The position numbers and the translations under genes were made by a program. Shown here piece by piece: positions 1 to 6,694 of a stretch of DNA of 22,599 nucleotides. The notes under the pieces were generated by a model. The model did not search any database. It saw nothing but the letters and a program-made list of their open reading frames with translations, and was not told the DNA's origin. Origin of the DNA: JACMMS01 sp043758775 (GTDB taxonomy: Bacteria > Pseudomonadota > Gammaproteobacteria > Burkholderiales > Methylophilaceae); contig JAYVMU010000003.1 of assembly GCA_043758775.1 (NCBI GenBank), positions 1-22,599 of the forward strand. The letters are read 5' to 3'. Position 1 is the stretch's first letter. The number at the start of each line of letters is the position of its first letter.

Positions 1-81
1 CTTATCAGTTGTTCAGTTTGTTAAAGAGCTTTACTGCTCAAGATCCCTTTCAGAATCTTGCGTTGCCGTAACAACGAAGAG
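1..81 (-). other. rRNA operon leader with boxB-like hairpin and boxA (partial)
   Basis: Read on the minus strand, positions 30-18 give AGCTCTTTAACAA, which matches the rrn antitermination boxA (E. coli TGCTCTTTAACA). Just upstream in the transcript is a hairpin CAAGAT/ATCTTG (plus positions 39-44 and 55-60), in the position of a boxB stem. A second stem, CGTTG/CAACG (61-65 and 72-76), precedes it. Together with the strong promoters at 88-427 this is the 5' leader of a ribosomal RNA operon whose 16S gene should begin just beyond position 1 on the minus strand. The rRNA genes are not in the window, so the operon itself is inferred. Confidence 0.8.
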
Positions 82-87
82 GTGCGC

Positions 88-115
88 ATTATACAGAGCC
101 TACCTGGCTCGTCAA
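88..115 (-). promoter_or_regulatory. rrn promoter P1 (proximal)
   Basis: On the minus strand there is a -35 TTGACG (115-110), a 16-base spacer and a perfect -10 TATAAT (93-88). A GC-rich discriminator GCGCACC follows. About 35 bases of very AT-rich sequence (116-160) lie upstream, as expected of an UP element. Near-consensus hexamers, a short spacer and a GC-rich discriminator are typical of growth-rate- and ppGpp-controlled rRNA promoters. This promoter is closest to the leader and boxA. Confidence 0.85.
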
Positions 116-182
116 GTAGAAAATTAAATAATTAATATAATTTTCTAACTTAACTTGCAATCATTTTCTGACCACTTTATTG

Positions 183-408
183 CAACACTGTTTTTACCAC
201 TTACCGCTTAATTTCTCAAGCGAGGTGCGCATTCTACAGGGCTTTTGAAGCTGGTCAAGCAAAAAATGAAACTTTTTAAATGTTTATTTTTAACTTGACA
301 ATTAACCGGCTAAACAACCAATTAATACTGTAGTTAAGCAGCGAAAAATCACCACATTTACAACACCGTTTTCACTTAATCTCTCAAGCGAAGGAGCGCA
401 TTCTACAG
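183..408. repeat. imperfect direct duplication carrying rrn promoters P2 and P3
   Basis: Positions 183-239 and 361-408 are related. Both contain CAACAC, then CTTAAT-TCTCAAGCGA and then GCGCATTCTACAG, with only a few substitutions and small gaps. The second block covers the -10 and discriminator of P2 and of P3, so the two promoter units look like products of a tandem duplication. P1 shares only the promoter core. Confidence 0.65.
231..258 (-). promoter_or_regulatory. rrn promoter P2 (middle)
   Basis: The minus strand shows -35 TTGACC (258-253), a 16-base spacer and -10 TAGAAT (236-231), followed by GCGCACCTCGC. Spacer length and discriminator match P1. An AT-rich tract (259-300), likely an UP element, lies upstream. 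Transcription would run left through P1 into the rrn leader. Confidence 0.8.
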
Positions 409-427
409 AACATTAAAATGCCGTCAA
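400..427 (-). promoter_or_regulatory. rrn promoter P3 (distal)
   Basis: The minus strand shows -35 TTGACG (427-422), a 16-base spacer and -10 TAGAAT (405-400), followed by GCGCTCC. It is the third member of a tandem array spaced about 140-170 bases apart. It lies roughly 95 bases beyond the tyrS stop codon, so tyrS transcription also runs towards it. Confidence 0.75.
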
Positions 428-484
428 TAGGGATTTGCGATCTGTTACAAAGAAATTACAAATTAGTGAATTTATGACAAAAGA

Positions 485-501
485 TGCTTAAATAGTAAGC
501 A
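485..501 (-). terminator. weak candidate terminator after tyrS
   Basis: The minus strand has the stem TGCTTA/TAAGCA (6 base pairs, 5-base loop) followed by TCTTTTGTC, starting about 20 bases past the tyrS stop. The stem is short and AT-rich, so termination would be leaky at best. Apart from this hairpin and the rrn promoters, nothing else is evident between 1 and 520. Confidence 0.35.
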
Positions 502-520
502 AATAAGGTTGTTAAATGAC

Positions 521-1732
521 TTAGCCTATAGTGATGCGTGCAAATTTACGCTTACCTACCTGCGCCACCACAGCACTTCCTTTAGCCAACAGCATGGCTC
601 TATCCGTTACCTTTTCACCATCTAATTTGATGCCGCCTTGATCAATAGCGCGATACGCCTCCGATGTGCTTTCTACTAAACCCGCAAGTTTTAACATCTG
701 CGCAATACCAATAGTGTCAGCCTCTATACTAATAGTGACTTCCGGCACCTCATCGGGGATGCCGCCTTTACTGCGCGTTTGAAAATCCAACAGCGCTTGT
801 TCTGCTGCTGCTTGACTATGAAAGCGTGCAACAATTTCTTGTGCAAAACGTACTTTGATATCACGTGGGTTTGCACCAGCGTTAATATCAGCTTTCCATT
901 GTGTGATGGTGGCTAGCGATTCAAACGACAGCAGCTCTATATAACGCCACATTAATTCATCCGAAATCGACATGAGCTTGGCAAAGATGGTTTCTGGTGC
1001 TTCTGCTATACCTATATAGTTGCCCAAAGATTTTGACATCTTATTTACGCCGTCTAAACCCTCTAGCAACGGCATAGTGAGCACACACTGCTGACTTTGG
1101 CCCGATTGCTTCTGCAACTCACGCCCCATCAGTAGATTGAATTTCTGGTCGGTACCGCCCAATTCAATATCGGCCTTAAGCGCCACCGAATCGTAACCCT
1201 GCAATAAAGGGTATAAAAATTCATGTATCGCAATTGGCTGATGGGATTTATAACGCTTAGAGAAATCATCGCGCTCCAGCATGCGCGCTACGGTATGGCT
1301 AGCGGCCAGCTTGAGCATGCCAGCCGCACCTAATTCCGTCAGCCACGCAGAATTAAATACTACTTCCGTGAGTTCTGGCTTCAGTATCTTGAATACTTGC
1401 GCAGTGTAAGATTTTGCATTTTCTGCTACTTGCTCTTTAGTGAGCGGTGGACGTGTTACACTTTTGCCAGTGGGATCGCCTATCATGCCGGTGAAATCAC
1501 CAATCAAAAATAATACTTGGTGACCGAGATCTTGAAACTGACGCAGCTTATTAAGCAATACGGTATGACCCAAATGTAAGTCTGGCGCGGTCGGATCAAA
1601 GCCGGCCTTGATCCGCAATGGCTGGCCTTTTTTCAGTTTTTCTACTAATTCGACCTCAATTAATAGCTCATCGCTACCACGTTTGATAATCGCTAAAGCT
1701 TCGTCAATAGCTGTACTAGATATTGTATTCAA
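521..1732 (-). CDS. tyrS: tyrosyl-tRNA synthetase
   Basis: This class I aminoacyl-tRNA synthetase attaches tyrosine to tRNA-Tyr in the cytoplasm. The 403-residue protein has the HIGH-type motif HLGH at 53-56, the tyrosine-pocket segment around LQGYDSVALKADIELGGTDQ (178-196) and KMSKS at 231-235. An S4-like RNA-binding domain occupies about 341-403. Length and motif order fit the long bacterial TyrRS (TyrZ-like) found in many proteobacteria. The start is a TTG codon at 1732: no ATG lies upstream in frame before a stop, the next Met is residue 83 inside the catalytic fold, and an AGGT Shine-Dalgarno sits 9 bases upstream. The gene diverges from the M23 peptidase gene and runs towards the rrn promoters. 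Confidence 0.96.
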   Translation of the reverse strand: MNTISSTAIDEALAIIKRGSDELLIEVELVEKLKKGQPLRIKAGFDPTAPDLHLGHTVLLNKLRQFQDLGHQVLFLIGDFTGMIGDPTGKSVTRPPLTKEQVAENAKSYTAQVFKILKPELTEVVFNSAWLTELGAAGMLKLAASHTVARMLERDDFSKRYKSHQPIAIHEFLYPLLQGYDSVALKADIELGGTDQKFNLLMGRELQKQSGQSQQCVLTMPLLEGLDGVNKMSKSLGNYIGIAEAPETIFAKLMSISDELMWRYIELLSFESLATITQWKADINAGANPRDIKVRFAQEIVARFHSQAAAEQALLDFQTRSKGGIPDEVPEVTISIEADTIGIAQMLKLAGLVESTSEAYRAIDQGGIKLDGEKVTDRAMLLAKGSAVVAQVGKRKFARITIG

Positions 1733-1862
1733 TGGATTGATACCTAAAATTACAAATTGTTACTTTTAGTTTTAACAATGTTTCTGTTACTATTCTTTTC
1801 GTATTCAATCAGTTGAACATTCAGCCATATAGAATTCAAGACAGATAAAACAGGTAGAAAAC
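1733..1862. promoter_or_regulatory. divergent tyrS / M23 peptidase control region
   Basis: This AT-rich spacer must carry promoters for both divergent genes. The clearest structure is a perfect inverted repeat ATTGTTA/TAACAAT (1756-1762 and 1773-1779, 10-base gap), which could be an operator. No convincing -35/-10 pair stands out for either gene. The sequence CAGGTAG just before the ATG at 1863 could serve as ribosome-binding site for the peptidase gene. Confidence 0.4.
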
Positions 1863-3209
1863 ATGCAACAAAACACGCCACACACTCAGCCAGTCATTTT
1901 AGCGCAAAATGGATTTTTGTCTGAGCACAAAATGAAATTGCGCTGGATTACCGCACTATGCTCGTTATCACTGTTTGGTGCTGTAGCAGCATTTGCTATT
2001 GTGCCAGGCCCGTTGACACAAGATATTGCAATCAAAACGGTGGTGGAAGATGTTAATTTACCACTGACGGAACTCGCCTCGAATGAAACAGAAAGTTTCT
2101 GGCAAACAGACCAAATTCGTAGTGACGACACTTTATCATCTCTATTATCACGCCTGAACGTACATGATGACAAAGCCCTGAATTTTTTGCGTACCAGCGT
2201 AGAAGTGCAACCATTTAGCGGACAATTCAGAACACGTCACACCATAACAACAAAAACCGATGCCAACGGCAAATTACTGCATTTAGAATATGAGTTAAGT
2301 GATAATCAATATTTGGTATTGGATGCGACTGCGCCAGATGATGTTAGCGGCTTTAAGGTTACAACCGAAACTTTAAAGCTAGAAAAAAACCAAGCATTAA
2401 AATCTGCCACTATTACGAGCTCATTGTTTGCCGCAACTGACGATGCAAGGATTCCTGATGCGGTTGCTATTCAATTAGCAGAAATATTTTCTGATGATAT
2501 AGATTTTCGTCAGGATTTACGTAGTGGTGACCACTTTAATGTCATTTACGAAACCTTTTATAACAATGGTCAGTTGGTTAAAACTGGCAATGTATTGGCC
2601 GCTGAATTTGTCAATAAAGGCAAATCTTACAAAGCGGTAGGTTTTGCTAATGCAGAAGGCAAATTTGCTTACTACACGCCAGAAGGTAAAAGCTTGCATA
2701 CCTCATTTTTACGTGCGCCTTTAGAATTTACCCGTATTAGTTCTGGATTTAGCACAGGTCGTTTTCATCCGATTTTACAACACATCCGTGCACACCAAGG
2801 CGTTGATATGGCGGCTCCAATGGGTACACGCATTAAAGCAGCAGGTAACGGTGTGGTTGATTTTATTGGTGTTAAAGGCGGCTATGGTAATGTCATTGTA
2901 TTAAAACACGCTAATAATATTACTACTGTTTATGGTCACATGTCGCGCTTTGGCGAGAACTTGCGCCGCGGCAGCAAAGTAGAGCAGGGCGATGTAATCG
3001 GTTATGTAGGCATGACAGGCCTAGCCACAGGACCGCATTTACATTATGAATTCTTAATCAATGGCGTACATCGGGATCCACTCACTGTAGCATTACCGCA
3101 AAACACACCTATTGATAATCGCTATAAAGCCGCTTTTGATGTCGCAAGCAAAAGCTTGAGTGCTCAAATTGCTTTGCTAGGTCACACAAACATCGCAGCG
3201 CTTGAATAA
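1863..3209 (+). CDS. M23 family murein DD-endopeptidase, membrane-anchored (MepM-like)
   Basis: This is a zinc metallopeptidase predicted to cut peptide cross-links in peptidoglycan so that the cell wall can expand. Of 448 residues, a hydrophobic segment at about 27-47 follows a basic stretch and should act as a signal anchor, placing the rest in the periplasm. A middle region (about 80-280) matches the layout of the OapA/LysM-like and Csd3/MepM N-terminal domains. The C-terminal LytM domain (about 290-410) has zinc ligands H311 and D315 (HQGVD) and H394 in HLH (392-394), plus H359 in YGHM. All expected catalytic residues are present, so the enzyme should be active. It lies 31 bases upstream of anmK on the same strand, consistent with a cell-wall turnover operon. 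MepM/YebA is the closest named relative, but its exact bond specificity cannot be read from sequence. Confidence 0.9.
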   Translation: MQQNTPHTQPVILAQNGFLSEHKMKLRWITALCSLSLFGAVAAFAIVPGPLTQDIAIKTVVEDVNLPLTELASNETESFWQTDQIRSDDTLSSLLSRLNVHDDKALNFLRTSVEVQPFSGQFRTRHTITTKTDANGKLLHLEYELSDNQYLVLDATAPDDVSGFKVTTETLKLEKNQALKSATITSSLFAATDDARIPDAVAIQLAEIFSDDIDFRQDLRSGDHFNVIYETFYNNGQLVKTGNVLAAEFVNKGKSYKAVGFANAEGKFAYYTPEGKSLHTSFLRAPLEFTRISSGFSTGRFHPILQHIRAHQGVDMAAPMGTRIKAAGNGVVDFIGVKGGYGNVIVLKHANNITTVYGHMSRFGENLRRGSKVEQGDVIGYVGMTGLATGPHLHYEFLINGVHRDPLTVALPQNTPIDNRYKAAFDVASKSLSAQIALLGHTNIAALE

Positions 3210-3240
3210 ATTGAGCGCGTAAGCTAACTGGATATTTGTT

Positions 3241-4341
3241 GTGCGCAGTGAGTATTACATTGGATTAATGTCTGGCACCAGCCTAGACGGTGTAGATGCC
3301 GCTCTCACTCGTATGAGTGATACTGGCAACATCTTTGAAGTGTTACATACGCACTTTATCGCATTTCCTCAGACGCTGCGTAAGCAATTACTCCAGTTAC
3401 ATCATCCAACGAATAATGAACTTGAAACAACAGCGCTAGTCGCTAATGACTTAGCACGGCTATATGCGCAAGCAGTAAATGCACTATTAGCCGAACACCA
3501 GATTAATTCAGCCGATATTAGCGCGATTGGCTGCCACGGGCAAACGATACGCCACCGCCCAGAGCTAGGTTTTACCTTACAAATTGGCAATGCCGCTTTA
3601 TTAGTCGAGCTCACTGACATATCCGTAGTAGCAGATTTCAGAAGCCGTGATATCGCGGCGGGCGGGCAGGGCGCACCTCTAGTACCGGCATTTCATCAAG
3701 CAGTGTTTGCAAACAAAAGTATCCATCGCGTCGTGATTAACATTGGCGGTATTGCCAATCTCACTGATTTGCCTGTTAATGGCGTCGTGAAGGGTTTCGA
3801 TACTGGCCCAGGCAATATGCTGCTGGATGCTTGGGCTATGCAGCATTTGGGTGTGGCGTATGATGAGTCGGGTCAGTGGGCGGCAACTGGAAAAATAATT
3901 ACGATCTTATTAGATGAGTTATTAGCACATCCATATTTCAACCAGAACCCACCCAAAAGTACTGGGCGCGATTTATTTAATATGGCATGGTTACAAAACT
4001 ATTTAAAAACTGAATATTCACCTAATGATGTACAACGCACTTTATTGGAGTTAACCGCTGCCACCATTGCCAGCGCAGTCAATCAACATTGCAGTAATAC
4101 ACAAGAAATTTATTTGTGTGGCGGTGGAGCACATAACCGCGCACTCATTGAATGTTTAATACAATTATTACCTACTATCAAAATTGCACGTACGGATAAA
4201 CTGGGCATTTCTGTCAACTGGGTAGAGGCCGCTGCCTTTGCTTGGCTGGCGCGGCAAGCAATGCATCAGGCTACTGGCAATTTAGCCACCGTAACAGGCG
4301 CTAAAGGCCCACGTATCTTGGGTGCGATTTATGCCAAGTGA
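3241..4341 (+). CDS. anmK: anhydro-N-acetylmuramic acid kinase
   Basis: AnmK phosphorylates and hydrolyses 1,6-anhydro-MurNAc, released during murein turnover, to MurNAc-6-phosphate for recycling. The 366-residue protein (E. coli AnmK is about 369) begins with the family signature GLMSGTSLDGVDAAL (8-22). It also has the nucleotide-binding segments NIGGIANLTDLP and GFDTGPGNMLLDAW in the middle, and LCGGGAHNRAL near the C-terminus. The start is GTG at 3241, with a weak GGA 8 bases upstream. This start puts the signature at the usual distance from the N-terminus. The gene follows the M23 endopeptidase gene with a 31-base gap and probably shares its transcript. Confidence 0.95.
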   Translation: MRSEYYIGLMSGTSLDGVDAALTRMSDTGNIFEVLHTHFIAFPQTLRKQLLQLHHPTNNELETTALVANDLARLYAQAVNALLAEHQINSADISAIGCHGQTIRHRPELGFTLQIGNAALLVELTDISVVADFRSRDIAAGGQGAPLVPAFHQAVFANKSIHRVVINIGGIANLTDLPVNGVVKGFDTGPGNMLLDAWAMQHLGVAYDESGQWAATGKIITILLDELLAHPYFNQNPPKSTGRDLFNMAWLQNYLKTEYSPNDVQRTLLELTAATIASAVNQHCSNTQEIYLCGGGAHNRALIECLIQLLPTIKIARTDKLGISVNWVEAAAFAWLARQAMHQATGNLATVTGAKGPRILGAIYAK

Positions 4342-4444
4342 TTTAAGCTGATTAATTTATCGCCAGCAATGTTATGATTCCAAAAAATGACTAGGCAATA
4401 AAACCGTGCATTACAATTCCAGTAAGAATTAATAAGTTTAATTT

Positions 4445-5746
4445 ATGAAACACACAAAACCTACTAAAGTTACTCTCACATTTGACAATGGCGCAGCGCC
4501 TATCGAGCTACCTATATTATCAGGCAGCATGGGCAATGATGTCATTGATATTCGTGCACTCAGCAAACACGGTATTTATACGTATGACCCTGGCTTTTTA
4601 TCCACAGCTTCATGTAACTCCAATATCACTTATATTGATGGCGAAAAGGGCTTGCTGTATTACCGTGGCTACCCAATTGAGCAATTAGCAGAACACTGTG
4701 ACTTTTTAGAAGTTTCCTACTTGCTCACCTATGGCGAGCTACCTAATATTGAGCAAAAAAAGCAGTTTACCAACACCATCAGCTCGCACACGATGTTGCA
4801 CGACCAACTCACTCATGTATTCCGTGGCTTTAGACGCGATGGACACCCGATGGCTGTAATGGTTGGGGTTGTGGGTTCTATGTCGGCGTTTTATTTTAAT
4901 GATATGGATGTGCGTAATCCTGAACATCGTGAGATTTCAGCACATCGCCTGTTAGCAAAAGTACCCACTATTGCCGCCTGGAGTTATAAATACAATATTG
5001 GTCAGCCATTTGTTTACCCGCAGAATCATCTAAATTATGCTGAAAATTTCATGCATATGATGTTTGCTACACCATGCGAAAAATACGAGCCTAATCCTGT
5101 GTTGGCTAAAGCATTTGAAAAAATCTTAATTTTGCATGCAGATCATGAACAAAATGCCTCAACTTCAACTGTACGTTTAGCCGGTTCCAGCGGTGCCAAC
5201 CCATTTGCCTGTATTTGTTCTGGTATTACCTCACTTTGGGGTCCAGCACATGGCGGTGCAAACGAAGCCACGCTAAAGATGCTAGAAGAAATCGGTGATG
5301 TGAGCCGTATTGGTGAATTTATCAAACGTGCAAAAGACAAAAATGATACATTCCGCCTGATGGGCTTTGGTCATCGCGTATATCGCAATATGGATCCACG
5401 CGCTGCAATTATGCAAAAAACTTGCTATGAAGTGCTAAATGAGCTGGGTCTACATGATGACCCCATGTTCAAATTAGCCTTGGAGCTAGAGAAAATCGCC
5501 TTACAAGACGAATATTTTGTATCGCGCAAACTCTACCCGAATGTCGACTTTTACTCAGGCATTGTCATGCGCGCGATGGGCATCCCTAACTCTATGTTTA
5601 CTGCTATATTTGCCATGGCTCGTACCGCTGGCTGGATTGCGCAGTGGAGCGAGATGATTGGCGAGCCAGAACAAAAAATTGGACGCCCACGTCAATTATA
5701 TACGGGGGAAGCACGTCGTGACTTTGTGCCGATTAACAATCGCTAA
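4445..5746 (+). CDS. gltA: citrate synthase (type II, GltA)
   Basis: It condenses acetyl-CoA and oxaloacetate into citrate, the first step of the TCA cycle. At 433 residues it matches the hexameric proteobacterial type. The catalytic residues are visible: H269 in GPAHGGANEA, H310 in MGFGHRVYRNMDPRA and D368 in LYPNVDFYSG. The conserved C-terminus IGRPRQLYTGEARRDF is also intact. The start at 4445 gives the usual N-terminal domain, though no strong Shine-Dalgarno precedes it. About 100 bases separate it from anmK, and the plus-strand run ends here with convergent transcription from the response regulator. In obligate methylotrophs of this family the TCA cycle is often incomplete and citrate synthase serves biosynthesis; that context is inferred. 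Confidence 0.97.
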   Translation: MKHTKPTKVTLTFDNGAAPIELPILSGSMGNDVIDIRALSKHGIYTYDPGFLSTASCNSNITYIDGEKGLLYYRGYPIEQLAEHCDFLEVSYLLTYGELPNIEQKKQFTNTISSHTMLHDQLTHVFRGFRRDGHPMAVMVGVVGSMSAFYFNDMDVRNPEHREISAHRLLAKVPTIAAWSYKYNIGQPFVYPQNHLNYAENFMHMMFATPCEKYEPNPVLAKAFEKILILHADHEQNASTSTVRLAGSSGANPFACICSGITSLWGPAHGGANEATLKMLEEIGDVSRIGEFIKRAKDKNDTFRLMGFGHRVYRNMDPRAAIMQKTCYEVLNELGLHDDPMFKLALELEKIALQDEYFVSRKLYPNVDFYSGIVMRAMGIPNSMFTAIFAMARTAGWIAQWSEMIGEPEQKIGRPRQLYTGEARRDFVPINNR

Positions 5747-5832
5747 GAAATCATTGCTAACCACAAATACGTTGGCATGCAATAGAAACCTAAGCCATAT
5801 CAATACATCATATGCAATGAACTATAAAGCTC

Positions 5833-5875
5833 AAAAACTCGCCCACTGCCGGTGGTGTTCTGTTGCTGGCTGAGT
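5833..5875 (-). terminator. candidate terminator after the response regulator gene
   Basis: Downstream of the response regulator stop, the minus strand folds as ACTC(A)GCC pairing with GGCGAGT. An alternative inner stem is CCAC/GTGG, and a TTTTT run follows (37-33 of the 58xx block). The outer stem has one bulged A. The T run is only on the minus-strand side, so the site serves the response regulator rather than gltA. The rest of the 146-base convergent spacer shows no gene. Confidence 0.45.
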
Positions 5876-5892
5876 CAATAACAGTTTATGTA

Positions 5893-6585
5893 TCATTCTG
5901 GCGAGATTGCCTCTAACCGGTAACCATAGCCATAGATAGACACGAGCTGATAACCATTTTCTAAGTGTAGGCTCAGCTTGTTACGTACTGCTGAAATATG
6001 CGTATCCAAAGTACGAGTAATAACATCTGTCATTTGCGTACCCCATAATTGTTCCTGTAAATGCTGACGTGACAGTAGCCATCCCAAGTTCTGAAATAGA
6101 AATAAAGCCAGTTCAAACTCTTTATTTTTTAAGATGATATTTTTCCCGTTAAGCTCTATGCCTTGGCCTTCGGGTAAAAATACATATTTACCCCAGCTAT
6201 ATTTATATTGCGCAGCCAAGGAATTATTCCTGCGTAACAAAGCTTCTATTCTGGCGACCATTTCATGTATACGGATAGGTTTTCTGATGTAATCATCTGC
6301 CCCTACCGATAACGCATACGCTACATCACGTTCATCACGACGGCTGGTAATAAATAAAATTGGAACTGTTTTAGATTTATTTTCACGCACCCATTTCACA
6401 ATCTCTGGGCCTTCAGTATCAGATAATTCCCAGTCCATCAACAGAAAGTCATAACTTTCACGGCATAAAGTTTTAATTAAAGCATGACCTGTTGTGTAAG
6501 TGTGACACTCATGTCCCAATGAATTAATGATAGTTTTAATTAATTCAAGTTGAGAAACTTCATCATCCACTGCTGCAAATCGCAT
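5893..6585 (-). CDS. orphan OmpR/PhoB-family response regulator
   Basis: This two-component transcription factor has an N-terminal receiver and a C-terminal winged-helix DNA-binding domain. With the start chosen here it has 230 residues. The receiver has the acidic pair D7/D8 (AAVDDE), phospho-acceptor D51 (LLMDWELSD), the T/S switch in FITSR and K102 (YIRKP). The winged helix spans about 125-230 and ends in the typical YGYGYRLE wing. An in-frame Met eight codons upstream (6609) exists. I prefer the ATG at 6585 because GAAGGG sits 6 bases before it and because MRFAAVDDE is the normal receiver start. No histidine kinase gene adjoins it, so partner and regulon are unknown. It lies downstream of glmS on the same strand and converges on gltA, but position alone does not prove it controls either. 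Confidence 0.9.
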   Translation of the reverse strand: MRFAAVDDEVSQLELIKTIINSLGHECHTYTTGHALIKTLCRESYDFLLMDWELSDTEGPEIVKWVRENKSKTVPILFITSRRDERDVAYALSVGADDYIRKPIRIHEMVARIEALLRRNNSLAAQYKYSWGKYVFLPEGQGIELNGKNIILKNKEFELALFLFQNLGWLLSRQHLQEQLWGTQMTDVITRTLDTHISAVRNKLSLHLENGYQLVSIYGYGYRLEAISPE

Positions 6586-6634
6586 TGAGAACCCTTCTTT
6601 AGCATCCAATTACCAGAATTAGCGCCTTTATTAG

Positions 6635-6672
6635 GCTAATATAATATATTAGCATGGCAATTACTGTGCCAT
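6635..6672. promoter_or_regulatory. palindromes between glmS and the response regulator
   Basis: A perfect 19-base palindrome GCTAATATA-A-TATATTAGC lies at 6635-6653. It directly abuts a hairpin ATGGCA/TGCCAT at 6654-6672 (7-base loop). On the minus strand a possible promoter for the response regulator overlaps them: -35 TTGATG (6674-6669), 18-base spacer, -10 TAATAT within the palindrome. The palindrome would then be an operator, possibly autoregulatory. Alternatively the pair marks the end of the glmS transcript, although no T run follows on the minus strand. Confidence 0.4.
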
Positions 6673-6694
6673 CAAAAAATATTGACTAATAACG

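Noticed and set aside
81..430. A CRISPR-like or transposon repeat array
   Set aside because: The three repeated units are about 140-170 bases apart, differ in their spacers and are explained by promoter elements facing the rrn leader; there are no uniform repeats or target-site duplications.
6586..6609. Eight-residue N-terminal extension of the response regulator
   Set aside because: A well-spaced GAAGGG precedes the second Met, and the receiver fold normally starts there, so the upstream Met is unlikely to be used.
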